From the NCBI RefSeq assembly GCF_042646205.1, contig NZ_JBHRTF010000004.1, forward strand, positions 186,001-250,000: a stretch of DNA of 64,000 nucleotides, written 5' to 3'. This document shows positions 34,955 through 42,103 of the stretch, piece after piece. The notes below the pieces were generated by a model, which did not search any database, was not told where the DNA came from, and saw only the letters and a program-made list of their open reading frames with translations. The stretch is from Cellvibrio fontiphilus_A. GTDB lineage: Bacteria > Pseudomonadota > Gammaproteobacteria > Pseudomonadales > Cellvibrionaceae. Position 1 is the stretch's first letter, and each line of letters starts with the position of its first letter. A program made the translations under genes and the position numbers.

Positions 34955-36163
34955 TCAGGCGCGCGGATATTTTTTTGCCCATTTCGCATAGCGTTTTAAT
35001 ACGGCGTTGGGTGAGTTGGTATACCAGGCGTAACCTTCGCGCCGCTCTTTAGAGACCTTTCCTACCTCGTAGTGAATGGAGTCATCGCGATCACCAAAAA
35101 TGGGCTTGTTGGTGCCCAGTTCATAAAAGCGTGCCCACATGGGCGGCGCGTCTTGTTTGTCGGTGAGTGTGGCCGCGCCACGCACCCAGGTTTTGCCGGT
35201 GATTTTGGTGGTTTCATACCAGGCGGCAGCTGAGTGCACGGCGTTGATAATCGCCGGGCTTGGGTTGTCCAGGGTCATTAAAAAATCCAGCATCCAGACA
35301 CTTTCCGAACTGGTGAGCGCGGCCATTTCATAGGCGCGGGCCTTGGCTGGCTGCAGGGTTTTGGCATCGTGCTGGGCGCCCCATACCGTGAGCACGCCGT
35401 TGTTCATCACCTGGGATTTAAGGACGCATTCCAGCGCGCGCTCAAGACTTGCCTGTGCCGCCTGGCGTTGGGCCGGGGTGACAAAATCGAATTCGTTTTT
35501 GCCCTTGGCGACACTATGTAACACCACCATCAAATCGTGCATCAGCGCATCGTTATAAGTGATGTGATCGTGGTATCCACCCACCAGTGGGAAGCTTTGG
35601 GGCCAGCCGCCGTTGGGGTACTGGGCGCTGAGGATTAATTGCAAACCGCGCTCAAAGGCGGTGCGGTAGCGGTTGCCGCCAGTGGCTTTGAATGCGCGCG
35701 CCAGCAGGGTGACCTGGGTGCTGGTGGCGCCGTTATCGAATGTGGGAATGTAGTCGTCCTCTACCCCAAAGGCTTGCCCGCGCAGGCGTGGGTGGGCGGC
35801 CATATCAGTGCGTTTGGACCAGCCGCCAGAGGGGGTCTGGAAGGACAGGATGATATCCATGATGCGTTTGCCTTCCGCGGTGTTGAACCACTCCAGCGGT
35901 TGCTCGGTATCAAAACCAAATTCTTTGGTGGGGGCCGGACGGGATGGCGATTTCTGCCCCAGGACTTTTAACTCGGCCTCCAATACTGCCTGATCCTGCT
36001 GCTGTAATTGTTGTGAGCTGGCCAGATAAGCCGCCCAGTCATTCGTTTGTTGCTGGGCAACGGCGCCGGATTCATTTGACGGCTTGGCGCTAGCGGCGGC
36101 ATTGGTGTGCGTCAGGGCAGCGCAGGCCATGAGCGCAAGGGCTAAAGCGGATTGTTTGAACAT
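34955..36163 (-). CDS. Pectate lyase, polysaccharide lyase family 10
   Basis: This 402-residue precursor has a signal peptide ending near NAAASA. The family 10 alpha/alpha toroid core shows GGWSKRTDM, GGWPQSFPL..YHDHITYND and the C-terminal IFGDRDDSIHYEV segment. PL10 enzymes cleave polygalacturonate by beta-elimination with Ca2+ and an Arg base; Cellvibrio japonicus Pel10A is the reference member. Here no CBM is attached, so the protein is a stand-alone catalytic domain. It follows panB in the same direction, 95 bp away, and probably has its own promoter. Confidence 0.93.
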   Translation of the reverse strand: MFKQSALALALMACAALTHTNAAASAKPSNESGAVAQQQTNDWAAYLASSQQLQQQDQAVLEAELKVLGQKSPSRPAPTKEFGFDTEQPLEWFNTAEGKRIMDIILSFQTPSGGWSKRTDMAAHPRLRGQAFGVEDDYIPTFDNGATSTQVTLLARAFKATGGNRYRTAFERGLQLILSAQYPNGGWPQSFPLVGGYHDHITYNDALMHDLMVVLHSVAKGKNEFDFVTPAQRQAAQASLERALECVLKSQVMNNGVLTVWGAQHDAKTLQPAKARAYEMAALTSSESVWMLDFLMTLDNPSPAIINAVHSAAAWYETTKITGKTWVRGAATLTDKQDAPPMWARFYELGTNKPIFGDRDDSIHYEVGKVSKERREGYAWYTNSPNAVLKRYAKWAKKYPRA

Positions 36164-36257
36164 AACTCATACCTGGTTGGGGCAGTGTGAATAGGAATTG
36201 TCTGCCAGATGACCGAATTTTTATGCCGGGGTAATGAGTGTTATTGCAGACAATAAT

Positions 36258-37097
36258 CTAGTTAAAGATATTGTCATCGCCAGGGAATAAACCTGACTTT
36301 ACATCCGCCACGTATTTTTGCATGGCACCGGGGATGTCGTTGGCTTCCAATAAAAAATTCTTGGAGAACTTGGGTGGTTGCTCGGTAAGGCCGAGGATGT
36401 CGTTGATCACCAGCACCTGCGCGTCAGTATCGCGCCCGGCACCTATGCCAATCACCGGAATCGGAATCTCGCGGGTGATGCGGGCGGCGAGGGCTGCGGG
36501 TACGCATTCCAGCACCAGCAAATCAGCACCAGCCTCGGCGAGCAATTTGGCGTCGCTGAGGATTTTGTCTGCGCCGTTTTCATCGCGCCCCTGCACCCGG
36601 AAACCGCCAAATTTATTCACCGATTGCGGTGTTAAACCCAAGTGCGCACACACAGGTACACCGCGTTCGGCGAGCATACGAACAGTTTCGGCAAGCCAGG
36701 CGCCGCCTTCCAGTTTCACCATCTGTGCCCCGGCCTGCATGATGCGCATGCAGTTGCGCATGGCGTCCTCGGGGGTGGCGTAGGTCATAAACGGCAGGTC
36801 GCCGATGATGAGCGATTTTTTATTGCCGCGCGCCACCGCCTCCACGTGATAAATCATCTGCTCCATGGTGACCGGAATAGTGCTGTCGTACCCCAAAACC
36901 GTCATGCCCAGTGAATCGCCAATCAAAACCACTTCAACACCGCAGCGCTCGGCCATGGCAGCCATGTGCGCATCGTAAAGGGAAATAACAACAAACTTTT
37001 CGCCATTGGCTTTTAATTTATTGAGCGTATTGATGGTCACGTTTTTAGTGAGCGCGGTATTGGCGGTAGATGTGCGGTTAATGGTGGAATAGGGCAT
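36258..37097 (-). CDS. panB: 3-methyl-2-oxobutanoate hydroxymethyltransferase
   Basis: PanB makes ketopantoate from 2-oxoisovalerate and methylene-tetrahydrofolate, the first step of pantothenate synthesis. ATG 37097 gives 279 residues. The metal-binding GDSLGMTVLGYDSTIPVT segment, the LEGG loop and HLGLTPQSVNKFGG are present. It ends the pcnB-folK-dNK-panB run; panC, which often follows, is not here. Confidence 0.96.
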   Translation of the reverse strand: MPYSTINRTSTANTALTKNVTINTLNKLKANGEKFVVISLYDAHMAAMAERCGVEVVLIGDSLGMTVLGYDSTIPVTMEQMIYHVEAVARGNKKSLIIGDLPFMTYATPEDAMRNCMRIMQAGAQMVKLEGGAWLAETVRMLAERGVPVCAHLGLTPQSVNKFGGFRVQGRDENGADKILSDAKLLAEAGADLLVLECVPAALAARITREIPIPVIGIGAGRDTDAQVLVINDILGLTEQPPKFSKNFLLEANDIPGAMQKYVADVKSGLFPGDDNIFN

Positions 37098-37137
37098 GGC
37101 GATTCTCGCTGCAGAAAACGAAAGTGATGCGATTAGC

Positions 37138-37821
37138 TTAAAGCGCAGGCACCGGGTTGTAATAGTGGCGACCACTTTTAATGGTCAGGATATATTGCAC
37201 CAGCTGTTTAAAGTGATCGCGATTTTGCGCCAGGTTTAAATCCTTGGCATTAACGATCAGTAAGGGCGCACCATCGTAAAAGTGAAAAAATTCGGTGTAG
37301 GCATCGTTGAGTGCTTTTAAATAATCAGCGCTAATGTGCTGTTCCGCGCTAATACCGCGCTGGCGAATACGCTCAAGTAACACATCGAGCGGTGCCTGCA
37401 AATAAATTACCAAATCCGGACGCGGGGCGTTGATCACCAGTTTGTCGTACACCTGGCGATAAATATTCAGTTCGTCGTCATCCAGTGTGGTGCGGGCAAA
37501 TAATTGGTCTTTTTCGATCAGGAAATCTGCCACCCTGACCGGTTCAAAAATATCGTCCTGCCGCAGTGCTTGTAATTGGTTGGCGCGCTGGAATAAAAAA
37601 AACAGTTGGGTGGGCAGCGCGGTGGATTTTGGATCGCGATAAAAGCGCTCCAGAAATGGATTCTCTTCCGGCTGCTCCAAGAGCATGTCGTAATTAAATA
37701 ACTGTGCAATATTGCGCGCGAGGGTGGTTTTGCCCACGCCAATGCAACCTTCTACGGCGATATAACGCGGCAGTTGGGCATGGGTTAAATCCAATCCAAG
37801 TTCTTCGAATACAGCGTCCAC
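37138..37821 (-). CDS. Deoxynucleoside kinase (deoxyadenosine/deoxyguanosine kinase type)
   Basis: GTG 37821 with AGGAGTT 5 bases upstream is preferred to the TTG at 37842 and gives 227 residues. The P-loop GCIGVGKTTL, the QLFFLFQRANQ helix, the DRS-type region and the LID segment (ERIRQRGISAEQ) identify the family of bacterial dNKs that phosphorylate purine deoxynucleosides for salvage. It lies between folK and panB, as in pseudomonads. Confidence 0.9.
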   Translation of the reverse strand: MDAVFEELGLDLTHAQLPRYIAVEGCIGVGKTTLARNIAQLFNYDMLLEQPEENPFLERFYRDPKSTALPTQLFFLFQRANQLQALRQDDIFEPVRVADFLIEKDQLFARTTLDDDELNIYRQVYDKLVINAPRPDLVIYLQAPLDVLLERIRQRGISAEQHISADYLKALNDAYTEFFHFYDGAPLLIVNAKDLNLAQNRDHFKQLVQYILTIKSGRHYYNPVPAL

Positions 37822-37896
37822 ATTAACTCCTTGCAACTTCAATTCTGAGTTGGCCGATGTAGGCCAGCAGGCTCTTGGTTAGCCACTATCAGGGCG

Positions 37897-38382
37897 TTAG
37901 CGCGCGGGGGATATTCTATTTAAGCCATCAGGCGGGCATTGGGCCAGCCAGTCGCGCAAAACGCTGCCATCTGGCAGATGTAAATCCGGTGTTATGTCCG
38001 CCAGCGGGTAGAGGACAAAACTGCGCTGGGTGAGATAGGGGTGAGGAACCGTCAGTCGCTCATTATTAATGATCGCATCGCCGTAGAGCAGGAGATCCAA
38101 ATCGAGCGTGCGCGGCCCCCAATGCTGGATGCGCACCCGCTGGTGGGCTTGTTCTATCGCCTGCAGTGCGTCCAGTAATTCCAGCGGTGCCAAGTGGGTG
38201 TCCAACAGGGCGACGGCGTTGGTGAAGTCGGGTTGTTGGGGGCCAACAGGCGTGCTGGTATAGATTGCCGAGCGCTGCAACAACTGGGTGAGCGGCAGCT
38301 GCGATAGCTCGACAAACGCGCGGTTTACCTGCGCCAGTGGATCTTCCAGATTACTGCCCAGACCAATATAGGCCAGCGCCAT
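37897..38382 (-). CDS. folK: 6-hydroxymethyl-7,8-dihydropterin pyrophosphokinase
   Basis: FolK transfers pyrophosphate from ATP to the pterin in folate synthesis. It is 161 residues long, with YIGLGSNL at the start, the TSTPVGPQQPDFTNAV pterin loop and the GPRTLDLDLLLYGD signature. It begins 3 bases after the pcnB stop, so the two are coupled. Folate feeds PanB further down the operon. Confidence 0.96.
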   Translation of the reverse strand: MALAYIGLGSNLEDPLAQVNRAFVELSQLPLTQLLQRSAIYTSTPVGPQQPDFTNAVALLDTHLAPLELLDALQAIEQAHQRVRIQHWGPRTLDLDLLLYGDAIINNERLTVPHPYLTQRSFVLYPLADITPDLHLPDGSVLRDWLAQCPPDGLNRISPAR

Positions 38383-38385
38383 GGG

Positions 38386-39765
38386 TTATTCGTTCCCGCC
38401 GGGAGCTGCAGCTGGTTTGCGCGAGCGACGGCGGCGCGGTTTGGCTGCGCTTTTGGAGCTTTGTTTGGCCAGGTTTTTAACCATCTCCTCGCGCTCCTCG
38501 TCATTGGCGGTCTGGTAGTTGGTCCACCACACACCCAGGCCATCCAGGGCTTCGCCAGCGGCTTCGCGCATCAACAGGAAGTCATAAGCAGCGCGGAAGC
38601 GCGGGTGATCAAGCGTGCGCAGGGCGCGCATACCCAAACGGCTTGGCAGGCGCTGTTGTAAGTCCCAAATTTCGCGCATAGGAATCAAGAAACGCTTGGG
38701 AATAGCGGTGCGGGTCAGCTGGAGGTTAATCACATTCTGTGCAGCCTGCGCCCAGGCTTGGGCGGGCGTCATCTGGCCTGCCAACTGTTTGAATTGCTGT
38801 TGCAGGGCTGGCCAGAGTAGTGCCGCATAAATAAATGCAGGCGTTACCGTTTTGCCGCTGCGAATGCGCTTATCGGTATTGATCATGCATTGTTCGATCA
38901 GGTTGCCACCAATTTCATCACCGGCTTTTAAGGCTTTATCGGTGGCGGGCAATAGGTGAGTCAGCAGGTCATAGTCGCGCATCAAGCCAAAGGTGGCGGT
39001 CGCTGAGCCATTGAGGAAGAGTTTGAGCACTTCTTCAAACAGGCGGGCGTCAGATACGTTGAGTAATAATCCTGCCAGCTCACGGATGGGTTTGGCGGTA
39101 TTGGGTTCCAGCGTAAAGCCCAGCTTGGCGGCAAAGCGCAGCGCGCGCAGCATGCGCACCGGGTCTTCCTTGTAGCGCGTGGCCGGGTCGCCAATCATGC
39201 GTAAAGTACGGTTTTGCAGGTCTTCCATGCCATTGCAATAGTCGATGACCGAGAAGTCTTTCAGGGTGTAATAGAGCGCGTTAACGGTAAAGTCGCGGCG
39301 CATGGCATCGGTTTCAAGCGTGCCGTATACATTGTCGCGCAACAGCATGCCGTCTTCGCTGCGTGCTGCGTGCTGGGAGCTGTCGTCATGGTGACCGCGG
39401 AAGGTCGTTACCTCAATGACTTCGCGCCCCATGCGCACATGGACTATCTGGAAGCGACGGCCAACAATACGCGCGCTGCGAAACAGGCGTTTTACTTCAT
39501 CCGGCGTGGCATTGGTGGCCACGTCAAAGTCTTTAGGGTGGCCGCCCAACAAAAGATCGCGAACCCCGCCGCCTACCAAATAAGCTGCAAAACCCGCATC
39601 TTCCAATTGTTTGATGATTTTAATCGCGGCTGAACTAATGTTCTTGCGGGAAATCGTATGTTGATCGCGAGGAATAATAGCGGCGCCATCGCGATTGCGC
39701 GCAGGGGGCGTTTTTGTAGAATCCTTGGAACCGGAAGTGAAGAGGTTTAGCAAGCGTTTGAGCAT
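38386..39765 (-). CDS. pcnB: Poly(A) polymerase I
   Basis: PcnB adds 3' A-tails that speed RNA decay. It is 459 residues long, with the nucleotidyltransferase motif GGGVRDLLLGGHPKDFDVAT and DxD metal ligands, the RNA-binding neck and a basic C-terminal tail (about 435-455, KSAAKPRRRRSRKP). The gene directly follows the predicted CrcZ-like RNA terminator by about 150 bp. Confidence 0.96.
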   Translation of the reverse strand: MLKRLLNLFTSGSKDSTKTPPARNRDGAAIIPRDQHTISRKNISSAAIKIIKQLEDAGFAAYLVGGGVRDLLLGGHPKDFDVATNATPDEVKRLFRSARIVGRRFQIVHVRMGREVIEVTTFRGHHDDSSQHAARSEDGMLLRDNVYGTLETDAMRRDFTVNALYYTLKDFSVIDYCNGMEDLQNRTLRMIGDPATRYKEDPVRMLRALRFAAKLGFTLEPNTAKPIRELAGLLLNVSDARLFEEVLKLFLNGSATATFGLMRDYDLLTHLLPATDKALKAGDEIGGNLIEQCMINTDKRIRSGKTVTPAFIYAALLWPALQQQFKQLAGQMTPAQAWAQAAQNVINLQLTRTAIPKRFLIPMREIWDLQQRLPSRLGMRALRTLDHPRFRAAYDFLLMREAAGEALDGLGVWWTNYQTANDEEREEMVKNLAKQSSKSAAKPRRRRSRKPAAAPGGNE

Positions 39766-39920
39766 GGTGTCTCGCTGGGGGCGTCAGTTGCACAAGAGTG
39801 GCGAGTTTAGCAGAAGCTCGGGGTTCTTTACGACCTTGGCCCGGCTGTGGTTGCTTGAATGATAGCTTGGGTGATCTCAAGACCCGAAAATCTCAAGGCA
39901 GTAAATTTTAATAGTGTCGT

Positions 39921-39954
39921 AAAAGCAAAACGGGAAAGCTTTCGCTTTCCCGTT
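39921..39954 (-). terminator. Terminator of the CrcZ-like RNA
   Basis: A perfect 11-bp stem (39929-39939 with 39944-39954, loop of 4) is followed on the minus strand by TTTTGCTTTT. It serves a minus-strand transcript from the repeat-rich interval and precedes pcnB. Confidence 0.8.
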
Positions 39955-40069
39955 GGAGGGGGCACCGAGGTGCTGCAAATGGCATTTAATGGGGTGCTTC
40001 CGTGCCCATATCCAATCTCGCGTGCTATCCCATCCAGTGCCTGATTTGTATCCGCTTTATTTTAGTGTC

Positions 40070-40319
40070 TTATTGCTCTTGTTTTCTAGCGTGGCCAATC
40101 TACGTCTACGTTATTGTTTTACTTATTTTTATTAATATTTCTGTTGTTATTATTTGTTGTTGTTATGTTTCAGTTTCTACGTTTCTTATTATTTCTTGTT
40201 GTTATTTATTAATCTCATTTTCTTATTGTTTGTTGTTGTTATTTTGTTTTTTCCGTTTTTTATTATTTGTTGTTGTTATTAGAGTTTCACATTTAATTCT
40301 TATTGTTTGTTTTTGTTAT
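40070..40319 (-). repeat. Array of degenerate 20-nt A/C-rich repeats
   Basis: On the minus strand the units read ATAACAACAACAAAYAATAA with small changes. Plus-strand starts are 40070, 40111, 40147, 40186, 40223, 40260 and 40300, giving spacings of 41, 36, 39, 37, 37 and 40 bp. The first two are strongly decayed. Spacings are mostly not multiples of three, so the repeat is not preserved as protein. Inter-repeat sequences are AT-rich and unrelated to each other. Confidence 0.85.
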
Positions 40320-40330
40320 GGCGCTCTAAA

Positions 40331-40346
40331 AGCAGTTGTTGTGCCA
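40331..40346 (-). promoter_or_regulatory. Sigma-54 (-24/-12) promoter of the CrcZ-like RNA
   Basis: The minus strand reads TGGCACAACAACTGCT. GG and GC are separated by exactly 10 bases, as needed for sigma-54, and TGGCAC is a perfect -24 element; the -12 element is CTGC instead of TTGC. The start site should fall near 40320. Confidence 0.8.
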
Positions 40347-40420
40347 TATTTAAAAATGTTAATAAAAACAATAGGTTATGTTTTTTGGTTGGCTTCATAT
40401 ACCTTTTAGTTATTTCGGAC

Positions 40421-40506
40421 GGTTACATATTTAGCCTGTGATTGTTACCGGGAGGCGGGGAAGTAACAGATTTTTTACGGTAACACTTGCGTGACATGGG
40501 GTAACA
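40421..40506 (-). promoter_or_regulatory. Cluster of CbrB-type enhancer boxes
   Basis: TGTTAC at 40443-40448 and GTAACA at 40463-40468 form a perfect dyad with a 14-bp spacer. Further GTAACA copies lie at 40480-40485 and 40501-40506, and a near match GGTTAC at 40421-40426. They lie about 75-160 bp upstream of the -24 element, a normal distance for sigma-54 activator sites. Pseudomonas CbrB is reported to bind boxes of this sort. Confidence 0.75.
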
Positions 40507-40563
40507 GCGTGGCGGCAAAAGCTGTTTTTTGGCATCAAAAGTTATCAATTTTGTCACCCAAAC

Positions 40564-40601
40564 AAAAATCCCCGCGAGCCTGGAGGCTGGCGGGGATTTT
40601 T
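40564..40601. terminator. cbrB terminator
   Basis: A 12-bp stem (40564-40575 with 40590-40601) has a nested AGCC/GGCT hairpin and T runs on either strand. It follows cbrB and isolates the downstream RNA gene. Confidence 0.88.
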
Positions 40602-40618
40602 GTGGCTGGGTGGGGCTG

Positions 40619-42019
40619 CTACTTGCCGCTACTGGCTCCGGCTTTGGTGCGGGGAATACCCAAGCGCTGGCGGCGCTCCCACAGGCACTTACGGCTTACT
40701 CCCAGCTTGCGCGCCAGCTCGGTTTCGCTCATGGTGTCTTGATGTTCCAGTACGAAACGCTGGAAATAGTCCTCCAGCGAGAGATCCTCGGTTGAATTAC
40801 TACTGGCACGGCTTGCCAGTCGAGCGGGTTCAAATACCGAGCTGCCGGTATTGTCATTCAAATCCGGTGAATCCATATCAATAGAGAGCAGGTGGTCGCC
40901 GATTTCGGTGCTGTCTTCGCAGAGAATCACCGCGCGCTGCATTGCATTTTCCAATTCGCGCACGTTACCCGGCCAGTTGTAGCTCATGATTGCATCCATT
41001 GCCGCCGAAGATAGTCTGAGCTGAGGTTTCCCAAACTGTGTGCAATAGCGCTGCAGCAGTGATTCAGCAATGCTGATGATGTCGCGACCGCGCTCGCGCA
41101 GTGGCGGCAATTCCAGCTGCATCACATTAATGCGGAAATAAAGGTCTTCGCGGAACTTGCCTTCGCGCGCCAGTTTGCGCAGGTCGCGGTGGGTTGCGGC
41201 GACAAGGCGCACATCAACCTTGCGCGATTCCACAGAGCCTAGTGGACGCACTTCACCCTCTTGCAAGACCCGCAGCAAGCGGGCTTGGGCTTCCAAAGGC
41301 AGCTCGCCGATTTCATCCAAAAACAGGGTGCCACCGTCGGCAGCGGCAACCAAGCCTTCGCGATTGTTGGAGGCGCCGGTAAAAGCGCCTTTTTCATAGC
41401 CGAAGAGTTCAGATTCGATCAGTGTGTCGGGAATGGCGGCGCAGTTGACCGAGATCATCAGATGGTTATTGCGATTACTCTCTTCGTGCAGTGCGCGTGC
41501 GACTAGCTCTTTGCCCGTGCCGGTTTCACCGTGAATCAAAACCGTGGCGTTAGTTGGCGCTATTTTGTGGATACGGTTATACAAATCTTGCATTACATCG
41601 CTGGAGCCAATCATGCCGGCGATGGTGGTGCTGGCGGTTTGGTTGTTGGCGGCAATTTTATTGGCTGCCTTGGCCTTGCCTATGACCCGCTTTACCGCAT
41701 TGACCATTTCATCGTGGTCAAAGGGCTTGGCAATGTAGTCAACGGCGCCCATGCGCATGGAATCAACCGCTGAACGCAAGCTGGCATAGCTGGTCATGAT
41801 CAGCACTGGCGTGTCGCCAGCGAGTTTGATCAGATCGGTTCCCGGCGCACCCGGCAGGCGCAGGTCGCTGACGATCAGATCAAAATCCTTTAGTTGGAAC
41901 TTGGAGGTGGCCTCCTTGACAGAGGGTGCTTCGCTAACCTCGTACTGGTTGCGCTCAAGCAATTTGCGCAGTGCGGTACGGATGATGGTTTCGTCTTCAA
42001 CAATCAGAATCTTACTCAT
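40619..42019 (-). CDS. cbrB: Sigma-54-dependent response regulator CbrB
   Basis: This 466-residue NtrC-family activator has a receiver domain with VEDE at the start and Asp52 in LIVSDLRLP, an AAA+ domain with Walker A GETGTGKE, the sigma-54 contact loop GAFTGA and the LFLDEIGELP Walker B, and a C-terminal Fis-type helix-turn-helix (SETELARKLGVSRKCLWERRQ). The SSS-domain kinase upstream and the CrcZ-like gene downstream identify it as CbrB, which governs use of amino acids and other secondary carbon sources. It is 84 bp from the kinase gene. Confidence 0.93.
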   Translation of the reverse strand: MSKILIVEDETIIRTALRKLLERNQYEVSEAPSVKEATSKFQLKDFDLIVSDLRLPGAPGTDLIKLAGDTPVLIMTSYASLRSAVDSMRMGAVDYIAKPFDHDEMVNAVKRVIGKAKAANKIAANNQTASTTIAGMIGSSDVMQDLYNRIHKIAPTNATVLIHGETGTGKELVARALHEESNRNNHLMISVNCAAIPDTLIESELFGYEKGAFTGASNNREGLVAAADGGTLFLDEIGELPLEAQARLLRVLQEGEVRPLGSVESRKVDVRLVAATHRDLRKLAREGKFREDLYFRINVMQLELPPLRERGRDIISIAESLLQRYCTQFGKPQLRLSSAAMDAIMSYNWPGNVRELENAMQRAVILCEDSTEIGDHLLSIDMDSPDLNDNTGSSVFEPARLASRASSNSTEDLSLEDYFQRFVLEHQDTMSETELARKLGVSRKCLWERRQRLGIPRTKAGASSGK

Positions 42020-42103
42020 AGCTATCCGGGTCTTGCGTCTAGTGTTACTGGTAAATAGCTGGCAAGGCGCGCTTGCGAGCCGCGGGTGTTGATTGGGTTA
42101 CAT

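Larger units (their letters stand above)
39921..40320 (-). ncRNA. crcZ: CrcZ-like Hfq/Crc-titrating small RNA
   Basis: A sigma-54 promoter (40331-40346) and an intrinsic terminator (39929-39954) frame a G-poor, A/C-rich minus-strand transcript of about 400 nt between cbrB and pcnB. It carries five good copies of a 20-nt repeat with AACAACAA-type cores (AAnAAnAA, the Hfq distal-face/Crc catabolite motif), at 40300-40319, 40260-40279, 40223-40242, 40186-40205 and 40147-40166, and weaker copies at 40111 and 40070. Pseudomonas CrcZ sits at the same place, is about 400 nt, and is made under CbrB control to sequester Hfq-Crc when preferred carbon is absent. Identity rests on position, promoter, motifs and length; expression is not shown. 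Confidence 0.85.

Noticed and set aside
36241..36256. Short TTATTG/CAATAA inverted repeat after panB
   Set aside because: It is six A/T-rich pairs only, too weak to call a terminator.
40070..40319. CRISPR array
   Set aside because: Repeats are degenerate, low-complexity and 20 nt, spacers are 16-21 nt and AT-rich, and no cas genes are near. The CrcZ-like RNA explains the array better.
40002..40409. A 135-codon plus-strand frame encoding a very hydrophobic protein
   Set aside because: It is an artefact of T-rich DNA opposite the A/C-rich RNA repeats. The repeat spacings are mostly not multiples of three, there is no ribosome site, and the composition (long Cys/Val/Leu/Ile runs) is unnatural.
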